A DNA stretch of 64,000 nucleotides from Synechococcus sp. KORDI-52 (lineage in GTDB: Bacteria > Cyanobacteriota > Cyanobacteriia > PCC-6307 > Cyanobiaceae): contig NZ_CP006271.1 in assembly GCF_000737595.1 (NCBI RefSeq), positions 1,240,001 through 1,304,000 on the forward strand, given 5' to 3'. Shown here one piece after another: positions 57,901-64,000 of this stretch (the stretch's first letter is position 1; each line of letters begins with the position of its first letter). Made by a program: the position numbers and the translations under genes. The notes under the pieces are model-generated. The model was not told the DNA's origin. It ran no database searches and worked only from the letters and a program-made list of their open reading frames with translations.

Positions 57901-58779
57901 GATGCCATTGGCGGTGACTTCTCCGAGACCGATGGAGATATCACCATCAACGGTGACGGCAACGCGCTCGCCGATGGCGTCAACCAAGGTTCTGCCTTCG
58001 CCTATGGAGTTCACTCAATCGCTTTTGCCAGCAGCAACGTCAACTCGGAGGGCTTCAAGCTCGGCGACAACAACATCGAAATTGGTGGTGCGGGTGATGT
58101 GAGCGGCCGTGGTTTCATCGGCGACTGGGATCAATACGGTGACGCCTACCTCATTGATGACGCATTCAGCGTCAGCGCTGAAACCACCACGGGCAATGCA
58201 TATGCAGCCGCCGGTGGTGGAACAGGCTCGGCCACGTTCACCGCTATCGGTATTGGTGGTTTTGGTGGAGCAGACGGGGGAGATGCGATGGTCACCGCCG
58301 GACCCTCCGGTGGAGACATCACGGGTACCGCCAATGCTGCCGCTGATCTCTCAGCCACCACCACCACGGGTATCGCTGTCTCTAACAGCATGGCTGAACT
58401 CTTTGGTATTCAGAAAGTGAACCTGCAAGGCGGCCTTGATGGTGAAAGCACCATCGATGGCCAAGCTCAAGGCATCTTCAACACCAGTTCCAGCAGTGTG
58501 AATGGTGTTGCCCAGGCCACATCAGACGTCACTGGCATCGGCATGGATGGTCTTGTTAGCAATGCAATGGTCAACGGCAACATCAATGCCGTGGCGGACA
58601 TCAGCAACACCGTGCTGGCCTCCACCGTCACCGGCAGTGCCATTGCCACCGCCACCGGCAATGCCGTTGGCATCCAGGACTACACCATCACGATGGAAGG
58701 TGATGGTGTCATCACGGCCAATGCCAGCACCAACATCGTTGCTGTGGCATCCACCGTGACGACTCTAGATGATGGTTAA
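52000..58779 (+). CDS. Giant acidic repeat protein (2259 aa)
   Basis: This gene encodes a 2259-residue protein made of about 35 units of roughly 60-70 residues. Each unit pairs a segment like [LI]-x-[VI]-x-G-[DN]-A-x-[VI] with a turn T-T-G-D-A-x-A and a Ser/Ala/Asp-rich link; regular hydrophobic positions suggest a beta-solenoid or stacked strands. It is cysteine-free, strongly acidic and has only two Trp. No signal peptide or RTX nonapeptide is seen. Residues about 1276-1443 are non-repetitive. The repeats recall giant surface proteins such as SwmB of motile marine Synechococcus, but the family match is not established. ATG 52000 is the start; no secretion gene is next to it. Confidence 0.75.
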   Translation: MPSTANAENHAANAVDGSPQEVQGDQTLIANAPENGVNTVSADADNTNGPASATADSGESAAVIDSPVTAGGNATLVARELLSVTADAETTTGDATADAHNDSNGRPAPRARTGGLIDSDQAIGGDYGQTIVVDNSTVAVAGTETGNADAAADEFSTFGIRNSTIDVEGDYNSTVDNDNTISASASTTTHNATAESESTERTGVGISRDVFDVEGDADLAVTVGTEDDPNTMSASAIVVGDGNAAAFVGATYNYGITATGGVTPDGDVVLDDVESILGGASIAVSGNANITAEVDNVYSSVASTSTGDASATTNTSDRFGIEGAIGSGETIGIDAAVIEVGGDAAILEGTVDNESGTTADAKTGDATAVDSSGLRAGIRANTLDVAGTSIITGSVVNDQAAIASSVTEADGGDGAKASVTAGDDRDEAIDADITGVDADNLHLGGVSTIAGSVALGLTAQADITTGGAESLGELGGDVTGVLNSSHAEAGADLTVDADASVVVESSASNTKGSAAGVTSTAVQAGSVIGLDQSTSEEGEFRVNGYLDVDGDVFVALDSSAKSVDDDSISRARSVGEGSENSSQVKGVVLDAESPIDLNGGASIVGDALAELSAVAESKAGSSTAESLINTGKIVGFTGVNVQQNLDVEADVLLDGSADLSLHANAFTVGGSTEALATSGDFVQGVEVKGSAALVDVSGDAVIDGEADVVLSAEAAGTGDSSADRATADAELIGGLGSNFSSVGGGSGLNVDGNLDADGDVQALLSSVARIKTGSARADSDLTRKAVGLVFGGRQSSGDSATVGKDANLAGRADISLVSVASSTTGDAEASSDAEGKNAAKPGLVQSVDVADLSVNADAVITADTDLFIQSDASTVTGDSAADSTTDEINGLNIENQLTSGGQSTLKADVDATLAASAGTTSGDADAGVQGAEGVRAIESNDIDAAGAFSASGTIDLVGTAYAETVNPDGDNSGSTAEVSFVNEIQAVELDHTDVEANAEIVGVADVDLEASAISVNTNANADTRQRFDEDLEDQLEGVDLDDLLDAEGNISVEGRAELSATAIAKTTHGEADAAAESGGLNGIDYETVQGADVVLDGDAVLDQTASAITTEGLAKATTFQQTQVAGVNQRGGEGLATEASGFVGVDGAAASIGLANAGTIHGNAEASFQADDEVVGAEFSDALKSFGDISVTGNAALDDTALATSGSGSANADVEAFGAEGVEFDADVTSGGDVSLSGSGSAVTRAVASSTGDQSSDQAHAKSSLTEVIGIHQGGITINSDTVPNNADRVSILGTFDGHIVFEIQDDRASEGIEAPSSQQLVLSKRTARPITDEVIADQKLIVSPPFDFPLSSGAANDLSPDIQTSDSVNTFAFLSLQDVENFVADKGKSFIYTRNTDTGEVAMGQPTRIRLNAQKLDNLSPLTSDQIERVFSGALITIKGDFGATGDASALQSAHADISTGDATAEIIADVVVGAHFDDNLIGAGSDGIDVAGDAKVTGDAVVNNDATASSTTGDATANESVDQTTGLIDDLNVGGDADVAGTASVVGSASATTVTGTADADSGTYDSDVTGYDVQGRVDVGGDAALTGGASSSNTSFAAATTGGADATSVQGEVNGILIDRESHFQAHPDIDVAGDAEVIATAASNSFAEAATTTGDATAQADNLATVGFEIGDSADEPALSVAGDSVLRVQATNVGTADASATTNNATAEVNDEGSNDVTGINSDDNTLDLNGDADVNALARSTQTANASTTTGDARAKTAFRDDVVGSDDTSYDIEGNATQFDSRGELTASSGANAVTGDAVAKAGIRSEAIGFENGSVDIAGNATGEFGLTDDGILSYGNSVLTTEAETGTGDASAESTSVRVKGAEGMDLDVAGNVDGPWGARALAVGDFSASAQSVNGETTEAVLEAEARGFDADGESTSGDIDILGNGNVTQIAQMVADAEAMTIGDSTNDGVQASVNLDAIGGDFSETDGDITINGDGNALADGVNQGSAFAYGVHSIAFASSNVNSEGFKLGDNNIEIGGAGDVSGRGFIGDWDQYGDAYLIDDAFSVSAETTTGNAYAAAGGGTGSATFTAIGIGGFGGADGGDAMVTAGPSGGDITGTANAAADLSATTTTGIAVSNSMAELFGIQKVNLQGGLDGESTIDGQAQGIFNTSSSSVNGVAQATSDVTGIGMDGLVSNAMVNGNINAVADISNTVLASTVTGSAIATATGNAVGIQDYTITMEGDGVITANASTNIVAVASTVTTLDDG

Positions 58780-58931
58780 CAAGCAGGCTTACACAACACA
58801 GATTAATCCTTCTGGTCGCCCCATGGCTTCATCGTGCCGACAGGGCTTCGACGTACTGAACAATTCCATTGATGGACTTTGATATGGAAATTGTCCAAAG
58901 CCATTGGCCACATTGGCCCACTTGATCTCAA

Positions 58932-59144
58932 TCATCCCGTCCATTCGCGTGAGGCGTAGATGCAAGCAAGGATGAGGGTGGGGATGAAAACGAGTGTTCC
59001 CATGAGAGGTGCCGCAAGCATCAGGCCAAAGGAGATGCCCAGAGACCAGGCGAGTGCTGAGCGCACATTTTTTCTCGAGGCTTGACGCTTCTTGATGCTT
59101 TCTCTTCTGGAGCCACCCCGCATCAGCCTGTTGAATTCACTCAT
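58932..59144 (-). CDS. Small two-helix membrane protein (70 aa)
   Basis: A basic N-terminus (RRESIKKRQASRKN) precedes two hydrophobic helices (about 28-45 and 50-65). Its start overlaps the upstream gene's stop (ATGA), so the two are probably cotranslated. No family recognised. Confidence 0.55.
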   Translation of the reverse strand: MSEFNRLMRGGSRRESIKKRQASRKNVRSALAWSLGISFGLMLAAPLMGTLVFIPTLILACIYASREWTG

Positions 59145-59395
59145 GGAAGAGGTCGCCGAAAGTTGTAGTAATGGAACGTAGTTCCGTTGGCTTGCACGTC
59201 TTGATTGACAGCGTGCGTCACCAGCTCCCAGCCATCTTTCCCTAGTGCCTCAAACATCTCCGGCAGGGTTGGCACCTCCTTGCTTGAGCCCCATCCCCGT
59301 ACTCGCTCGCCATCGATATCGAGAAGATTGATCTCCTGCGTGATTCCACGCCCTTTGTAATCAAGGCGGATGCTTTTGTACTGCCACTGGCGCAT
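59141..59395 (-). CDS. Small DUF4177-like protein (84 aa)
   Basis: From ATG 59393-59395 the product reads WQYKSIRLDYKGRGITQEIN, then LGKDGWELVTHAVNQ and a final FHYYNFRRP. The Lys/Gly-Trp-Glu-Leu/Val pattern resembles DUF4177. A longer frame reaches 59551 but its extra N-terminus has no features. It overlaps the two-helix gene by four bases. Confidence 0.6.
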   Translation of the reverse strand: MRQWQYKSIRLDYKGRGITQEINLLDIDGERVRGWGSSKEVPTLPEMFEALGKDGWELVTHAVNQDVQANGTTFHYYNFRRPLP

Positions 59396-59576
59396 TCGCA
59401 GTGATGCGACTGTCGAAGTGGTAGCTGCACGGTTCAGAGATCGCTGCATTTTTGACATCTGGAGTGCAGTGCAACTCACGGGACGTCCTAAATGCGGAGG
59501 CCAGGCAAGCCTTTTGCCTGTTCTTTGACGCGTCGCCTCTTGGTAAGCCAACCGTCTTGGTCACCACCATGCTGGG

Positions 59577-60068
59577 GTGATCCCCCGTCGACGATTGATG
59601 CAACTGTCTCTCGGAGCCTCCCTCATCCTGCTGTTTCTTCCGGCATCAGGTTTTGCGCATCCAGTGATTCCCCAGCACGCGTCGACCGATGTCATCCCCG
59701 CCGCAGAGCATCAGGCCCCACCTGGGCTGGCGCCGCATCAGACACGTGATGTGTCCACCAAGGATCTCGGTGCTATTGCCCTTTCCCAGGAGTTCAGATC
59801 GCTGAACGACAGGGTGTTCCGAGCGAGGCTGATCACGATTGAACCTGGTGGATCGGTGGCCTGGCATGAACATCGACAACGCCCCGGGGTGGCGTATCTT
59901 CTCAGCGGTTCACTGGTGGAGATCCGTGACGACGGGCAAGGGCCAAGGAGGATTCTTCGCCGGCAGGGGGATGCCGTGTTTGAGCAAACAGGAGTTCGAC
60001 ATGGTTGGACCAACACATCAGCGCTGCCTGCTACAGCTCTGGTCGTGGATGTGATTCCAATGCCGTGA
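59577..60068 (+). CDS. Secreted cupin-domain protein
   Basis: A signal-like helix (about 8-27, ending GFA-HP) precedes a cupin: RLITIEPGGSVAWHEHRQRPGVAYLLSG gives motif 1 with its histidines and Glu-like site, and DAVFEQTGVRHGWTN gives motif 2. It may bind a metal and a small ligand in the periplasm. GTG 59577 is the start; ATG 59598 is possible. Confidence 0.75.
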   Translation: MIPRRRLMQLSLGASLILLFLPASGFAHPVIPQHASTDVIPAAEHQAPPGLAPHQTRDVSTKDLGAIALSQEFRSLNDRVFRARLITIEPGGSVAWHEHRQRPGVAYLLSGSLVEIRDDGQGPRRILRRQGDAVFEQTGVRHGWTNTSALPATALVVDVIPMP

Positions 60069-60150
60069 ACCCTTCGATCGCTTCCCCTCCTGGTGCTGAG
60101 CCAGAACCTGAACGACATGGCTCGGAACAAGTGACTGGAGACAAATCTGC

Positions 60151-60558
60151 GTGATCAGAACTGTTGCCTTTCTTCTTTTGATGTTTGGACCTGCTCACGC
60201 CGGGCCCAGAGTGACAATCGCCTCCTGCCAGGACGGGGAGACCTGTACAAGTACAACAGGTGAATCGATCAGGATTGCCTGTATTGATGTGCCTGAAATG
60301 AAAGAACAACCTCGGCTGCGACCCACGTCAATGCAAGCTGTCTTGCTTCCTAACAACCGTGCCATTCGTGCAATCGATCATTTAAGCCAATACGTTGTCG
60401 GGAAACAGGTTTTCATCCAACGCATGGCGATCGACCGCAATGGTCGAACTGTGGCCGAGCTCTATGTTGATGACATCAATGTGGGGCAGGACCTCGTGAG
60501 ACGTGGTCACGCCGACATCGATCGGAATCATGCCGGATCATGTGTCTGGACCCGATGA
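60151..60558 (+). CDS. Secreted staphylococcal-nuclease-like protein
   Basis: The 135-residue protein has a short signal peptide (ending HAGP) and an SNase-like fold: SIRIACIDVPEM matches the family's first Asp-Pro-Glu region, though the usual Arg is replaced, and DRNGRTVAELYVDDINVGQDL supplies a later Arg and structural strands. Four cysteines suggest disulfides. It may be a nuclease or inactive relative. The start is GTG 60151. Confidence 0.7.
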   Translation: MIRTVAFLLLMFGPAHAGPRVTIASCQDGETCTSTTGESIRIACIDVPEMKEQPRLRPTSMQAVLLPNNRAIRAIDHLSQYVVGKQVFIQRMAIDRNGRTVAELYVDDINVGQDLVRRGHADIDRNHAGSCVWTR

Positions 60559-60583
60559 TCCTCGCCGTTTCACGGCAATTGAG

Positions 60584-61048
60584 ATGGCCCGTATGCGCTC
60601 TTTCCTCAGCAGCCCACTCCAAACAGCTTTAGCTGCACTTCTTTCAATGGGTTTAGCTCAATCTCTTCATTTGCCAGACCCATATTGGGCACCGATTTCC
60701 GCCATCGTCTGCTCATTGGATGCTTTCGAAGGTGTAGTTGCAACAGCTCGTCGCCGACTTTTTGGGACTCTTCTCGGTGTTCTTCTGGCGGGATTGCAAG
60801 TTAGTTTTACGGATTACAACCTCATCAACTATGGGATTGCAATTGTTTTGCTGGGCCTGCTCTGTACTGCTGCAAAGCTGCATCCGAGCTCACTTCGATT
60901 TGGTGCGATCGCCCTGACGGTCGTTGTCAGTGATCCTGATCACACTGACGTCTGGTTCACAGCTGGAGCACGGTTTGTTGATGTCGCGCTCGGTATAGCA
61001 GTTGCTCTCTTTGTGGCGAGAGTGTGGCCCACAGCAAGGCATCAATGA
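60584..61048 (+). CDS. FUSC/aromatic acid exporter-like membrane protein
   Basis: The 154-residue protein has four hydrophobic segments and the FUSC-type start PDPYWAPISAIVCS followed by RRRLFGTLLGVLLAG. Full exporters have two such halves plus a cytoplasmic domain, so this is a short form. ATG 60584 is used; ATG 60593 is possible. Confidence 0.7.
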   Translation: MARMRSFLSSPLQTALAALLSMGLAQSLHLPDPYWAPISAIVCSLDAFEGVVATARRRLFGTLLGVLLAGLQVSFTDYNLINYGIAIVLLGLLCTAAKLHPSSLRFGAIALTVVVSDPDHTDVWFTAGARFVDVALGIAVALFVARVWPTARHQ

Positions 61049-61408
61049 GTCAATGCTCTGGTGGATCTTTGAGTGGGCTGTTCGCGTGTTGACGGGCTGC
61101 CTCGGAACCAGGCTGTGTTGTGAGATCTTCCAAAGAGATGGATGGCGCGTTGATGGGCACGTTGAACCTCAGCCTCGCGAGGTGCCCTTGACAGATCAAG
61201 TGCTGCCGAATCGCCATGGGGTATTGACGTCTCTTTTATGCCCCTCTCCTTTGACGAGCCGCTGTTCCAGCCCAGAGTCCATCTTCACGACGATGGCAAG
61301 TCGCTGGGGATCGCAAGGTTGCTGGGTTCAGCTCAACAGCTGACCGGAGAGTGTTGGCGTCGCCTTGATCCCAGATTCTGGGTTGGTATAAAGAAGCCGG
61401 TGCAGACC

Positions 61409-61436
61409 AAAAAACCGCCCCCCTTGGAGAGCGGTT
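61409..61436 (-). terminator. Intrinsic terminator, minus strand
   Basis: On the minus strand AACCGC pairs with GCGGTT (61413-61418 with 61431-61436), extended by wobble pairs, and is followed by a run of six U. No annotated gene lies just upstream on this strand. Confidence 0.75.
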
Positions 61437-61641
61437 CTTCGATGCCGTAGTAACCCCCATCACCCGGCCATCTGCACCAGATCTTGATGCGATGGAAGAA
61501 CAATACCCGTGACACGCCAGATGTGGTGGCCCGCAAGAGTCACTTAAGACTGTGATGTATTTGCGTAACGAATGGCTCTCAGTCGACTCCTGCGCTGCAT
61601 TTAGTGCCTGCTAAGGCTATTCTTAAAAACCCCATCACCCG

Positions 61642-61665
61642 GCCCGCTCCAGTAGCGGGCTTTTT
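61642..61665 (+). terminator. Intrinsic terminator, plus strand
   Basis: GCCCGCT (61642-61648) pairs with AGCGGGC (61654-61660) around a five-base loop, followed by five T. Confidence 0.85.
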
Positions 61666-61718
61666 CGTGCCAAAGCGCTAGATGTGGTGCATTGTGTCGT
61701 GTTGGCAGCAGGTGATCA

Positions 61719-61952
61719 TCAGCTTTGGGTGCGCGTGAATTTTTTTCTCTTGACGACGCAACCAGCAACTCCGCAGATCACTTCGTAGGTCTCGTCGCTC
61801 AGTTCGCTGAGGCTGGGTGGATCAATGGATGCCAGGCGCTTGCCAATCCTGCGAGCAGCAGTTAGCCATTGAATCGTCATCTGCGTCGTGGCGGTTCTTT
61901 CAGTCTGCGCGTTTTTGATGCATCGGACATCAGCCCAAAGGCTCATTGCCAT
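61719..61952 (-). CDS. Small hypothetical protein (77 aa)
   Basis: The product has two cysteines near its end (EVICGVAGCVVKRKK) and a central helical, basic part. No membrane segment or known domain. The C-terminal CGVAGC could bind metal or form a disulfide, but this is a guess from two residues. Confidence 0.4.
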   Translation of the reverse strand: MAMSLWADVRCIKNAQTERTATTQMTIQWLTAARRIGKRLASIDPPSLSELSDETYEVICGVAGCVVKRKKFTRTQS

Positions 61953-62573
61953 GGGGTCGCCTGATCACAGCCGTGTTGAGCTTGCCAGCCTGATCAAAAG
62001 AAAGGGGTAGGACACCACTCCTACCCTCCAGCGCACGGTTCTCTGCTTCCGTGCACGCTTGATTCTGTATCTCAGCGCTACAAAAGCAACCTGTTTGTTG
62101 GATCTTGCACGATCTCCGCAAGCTCATTCCCCCTGGTCTGTCCGGTCAACGCATTATTTGGGCCATGAGCAGTTGGATCCTGGCGGTCTGTTGGATGTTC
62201 GTTGAGTGATTGATTCGCCGGCTGATGAAGGTTTGGTGTGATGCTTCTGCTGGAGCTCAGCTCCTCTTCTGCTACGTCAACCAAGGCAGTTGGCGTGGAA
62301 CACTCACATGATCAAGACAGTCCAAGTGTTCGTTATCGAGCTGCCATGAAACCAAGGCTGCTCTCGTGATCCTGACAAGTCATGCCATTAAAATCCTGCA
62401 TGGTGCTCCTGGCGGGACACGTTATGGGTTGGGCATGCTGTCATTCTTTGATCACGATCGATTTGTTGAAGTCTCTGAAATCATCTCCAGATTTGAGGTG
62501 GATAGCGATTGCTGGGCCATCCACACTATTTGCGAATTGTTGACAGCTGTCTGTCAACCGCCAGCTGACAACA
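61953..62573. other. Gene-poor stretch with a minus-strand hairpin
   Basis: No strong gene. A polar minus-strand frame (62078-62284, 68 codons, no ribosome site) is the only candidate and is weak. The stem GGGTAGGA/TCCTACCC (62005-62012 with 62019-62026) followed by a T-rich run on the minus strand looks like a terminator of that transcript. Confidence 0.45.
62005..62026 (-). terminator. Probable terminator, minus strand
   Basis: A perfect eight-base-pair stem with a six-base loop; on the minus strand it is followed by CTTTCTTTT, a U-rich but broken run. Confidence 0.6.
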
Positions 62574-62666
62574 TCAAAAAACTCCTGTTGCACTCAGGCA
62601 AATCAGAGTGGTGGCGAGCAGGACCCAGGCAACCAGCTGAAGCCACTGCGTTAGGGGCGTTCCCAT
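62574..62666 (-). CDS. Candidate 30-residue membrane microprotein
   Basis: ATG 62664-62666 to TGA gives MGTPLTQWLQLVAWVLLATT then LICLSATGVF, one hydrophobic helix. It begins three bases after the stop of the upstream 96-residue frame (62670), a tight spacing that suggests coupled translation. A second, interrupted copy of the helix start is at 50406-50561. Confidence 0.5.
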   Translation of the reverse strand: MGTPLTQWLQLVAWVLLATTLICLSATGVF

Positions 62667-62669
62667 CGT

Positions 62670-62960
62670 TCAATTGAGTGGGTCGTCCCAAAGCGGTGGC
62701 TCATCAAATTCTTCCAAGAGGGAGTTGGCTTCGAGATCCTTACCCATAAGAAGCAATCTCATAATCCTGTCCCAGACGAAACGGGTCAAGTGTTCGCGCT
62801 CGATTCCCTGATGCCCGATTTCGAACTTGATTGGAGGAACATCGCCAGCGTCATCGTGGAACCGTGTAATAACTGACACGAGGTGGATGGCAGTGGTTCT
62901 TGTGTCGTAACTCCTTTTGCTTGTGAGAAGAAGTATCAACGCACCCCTTTCGATCTGCAC
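62670..62960 (-). CDS. Hypothetical protein (96 aa) upstream of the microprotein
   Basis: The product begins with a short hydrophobic stretch (GALILLLTSKRS), has a mixed central part with several His and Asp, and ends with an acidic tail (LLEEFDEPPLWDDPLN). No family is recognised. Its stop is three bases before the microprotein start. Confidence 0.5.
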   Translation of the reverse strand: MQIERGALILLLTSKRSYDTRTTAIHLVSVITRFHDDAGDVPPIKFEIGHQGIEREHLTRFVWDRIMRLLLMGKDLEANSLLEEFDEPPLWDDPLN

Positions 62961-63008
62961 GTTGTCAGCGCTGGCTTGGTGGCAGCCGACGTGCTTCTGC
63001 TCTCGCTC

Positions 63009-63278
63009 TTAGCGCTTGAACACGCCGTTGCAGTCCCCCGGGGCAGGTGTCACAAAGCAGTGACCCTCCGGTGACCAGTACCCCAGGGCAGGAAATGCAA
63101 GGCCTTGGGCCCTGGCTTCGGCATTGACGGCATCAACGCCTTGAGCCTGGATGAGCACGTTTCCCTCGCCATCAACGAGGTCGAGGAAATCGTTTTCTTC
63201 GATCTCCGCTGTGGGCATGGCTTGGCCTTGGACAGGTACAAGTGCCATCACACAGGCGATCAGGACAAAACGAAGCAT
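63009..63278 (-). CDS. Secreted hypothetical protein (89 aa)
   Basis: The N-terminal segment (LRFVLIACVMALVPVQGQA) is a signal peptide. The mature part has an acidic first half and ends HCFVTPAPGDCNGVFKR with two cysteines. No family recognised. It follows the L,D-transpeptidase gene on the same strand by 25 bp. Confidence 0.6.
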   Translation of the reverse strand: MLRFVLIACVMALVPVQGQAMPTAEIEENDFLDLVDGEGNVLIQAQGVDAVNAEARAQGLAFPALGYWSPEGHCFVTPAPGDCNGVFKR

Positions 63279-63303
63279 TGGAGCTCAGAGCGAAAACAAT
63301 GGA

Positions 63304-63765
63304 TCAGTTGCTGGTGACGAGCACCGGTGTGCCGACCTTGATGCGGTTGTACACCTGAATCACATCGCTGTTCAGCATCCGAATGCAGCCCAGGCTGACG
63401 GCGGCCCGCAATTTCACCCAGTTCGGCCAGGCCGTGCCATGGATGGCGTATTCGCCGGTGCCGATTTGCACATAAGCCACGTAACGCACTCCCACAGGGT
63501 TTTTCGGCCCTGGTGCAATAACTTTGCCTTTCTTGTGATACGTCGGCTGAGGATCCATTTTGGTCACCGCATATGTGCCCGGCGGCGTCGGAGATTCCGG
63601 TGCACCGATGGCCACGGGGTACTTACCGATCACCTTGCCGTCGTCCAGGAGGGTGAGATATCTCGTCTTGAGGCTGATCTCGATCGAAGTTTCGGCTTGC
63701 GCTGGAACCGCGGACATGGCCCCTAGGCCCAACGCTGCCGTCAAGAGGATTGAACGAGGCTGCAT
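63304..63765 (-). CDS. L,D-transpeptidase (YkuD domain)
   Basis: The 153-residue protein has a signal peptide (PRSILLTAALGLGAMSAVPAQA-E) and a YkuD domain. The catalytic site is His109 in AIHGTAWPNW and Cys127 in SLGCIRM, with the Arg after it. Such enzymes cross-link peptidoglycan or attach proteins to it. ATG 63763-63765 gives a normal exported form; the frame runs further upstream to 63999 but without features. Confidence 0.9.
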   Translation of the reverse strand: MQPRSILLTAALGLGAMSAVPAQAETSIEISLKTRYLTLLDDGKVIGKYPVAIGAPESPTPPGTYAVTKMDPQPTYHKKGKVIAPGPKNPVGVRYVAYVQIGTGEYAIHGTAWPNWVKLRAAVSLGCIRMLNSDVIQVYNRIKVGTPVLVTSN

Positions 63766-63850
63766 GGGCGTGTGCAACAGGCGACCGCAGGCATTTTGAC
63801 CCATTCGAAAGGGGCTAGCGTCAACCCGTTGCTTGGCCGGAGCCTGAACC

Positions 63851-64000
63851 ATGTCCCGCTGCTCTGGAATCAGCCCCGTCCTGGCCGCTGGGGCGGCTGC
63901 CGTGGTCTCAATCCTGGGGTTCAACATGCCTGCCAGGGCTGGATTCACGCCCGAGCAGCTGGCTGGTTTTGAACTCACGCATCTGCGCGGCGTTGTCAAT
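63851..64000 (+). CDS. Secreted protein, N-terminal part (cut by window edge)
   Basis: ATG 63851 starts a frame of at least 50 codons that stays open to the edge. It has a signal-like segment (SPVLAAGAAAVVSILGFNMP, then ARA-GF) followed by TPEQLAGFELTHLRGVV. The rest and the function lie outside. It is divergent from the L,D-transpeptidase gene. Confidence 0.6.
   Translation, partial: MSRCSGISPVLAAGAAAVVSILGFNMPARAGFTPEQLAGFELTHLRGVVN

Larger units (their letters stand above)
61049..61718. other. Gene-poor stretch with two opposing terminators
   Basis: No frame here is convincing; the longest plus-strand frame near 61053 starts hydrophobic but has no ribosome site. A minus-strand terminator (61409-61436) and a plus-strand terminator (61642-61665) point to transcripts ending inside. 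A 15-base sequence, CCCCATCACCCGGCC, appears near 61455 and again near 61630. Confidence 0.55.

Noticed and set aside
52000-58779. Hemolysin/RTX toxin reading of the giant gene
   Set aside because: No GGxGxDxxx nonapeptides and no type I secretion genes nearby, so RTX is not supported.
62366-62677. Plus-strand frame of 103 codons
   Set aside because: It overlaps the 30-residue membrane frame and the end of the coupled 96-residue frame on the other strand. It has no ribosome site and its C-terminus is the reverse of the microprotein.

Overview
The window looks like a chromosome segment of a marine Synechococcus-type picocyanobacterium. The signs are a GC-rich, tightly packed gene layout; a ferredoxin-NADP reductase with the phycobilisome-linker-like N-terminus; SasA next to a CpcS/CpeS-type phycobiliprotein lyase; the zwf-opcA pair; lycopene cyclase, GGPP synthase and CrtISO-like carotenoid genes; and many small cyanobacterial hypotheticals. 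The species was not determined; this is inferred from gene content.

Region 1 (1-33.8 kb) is mostly core genome: a GuaB3-type IMP dehydrogenase edge, a repeat-bearing CAAD membrane protein, gyrA-crtL, a GH57 branching enzyme, leuA, an ABC permease, a run of small hypotheticals, an RluA enzyme, a 7TM-HD phosphohydrolase, folD, crtE with a divergent PAP2 gene and a RecD-like helicase. Then comes a minus-strand block of cobB, opcA, zwf and petH, followed by tRNA-Glu, sasA, the lyase and pepN. cobB/opcA/zwf couple cofactor synthesis and the oxidative pentose phosphate pathway; petH supplies NADPH in the light.

Region 2 (33.8-37.1 kb) is an AT-richer insertion-like patch with an unusual 462-residue glutamine-amidotransferase-like protein, an HTH/zinc-finger protein and a clearly broken flavin amine oxidase. 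Region 3 (37.1-46.6 kb) returns to core-like genes: a peroxiredoxin-like protein, a rhomboid protease, a CrtISO-like oxidoreductase, a PCC(DUF296)-glutaredoxin fusion, a GluR0-like ligand-gated potassium channel downstream of two tiny genes, PdeM, a phosphopantetheinyl transferase and a SHOCT protein.

Region 4 (46.9-64 kb) is accessory in style, with sparse small genes, candidate one-helix microproteins and long gene-poor gaps. MarC, dCTP deaminase, a 2Fe-2S ferredoxin and an AbrB-type regulator lie here. It is dominated by a 6.8-kb gene (52000-58779) for a 2259-residue, cysteine-free, acidic repeat protein built from roughly 35 units marked by T-T-G-D-A. This is the best candidate for an undescribed system. 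The window ends with a cupin, a secreted nuclease-like protein, a FUSC-like protein and an L,D-transpeptidase.

Functions are from motifs and remembered family features only; no database search was run.
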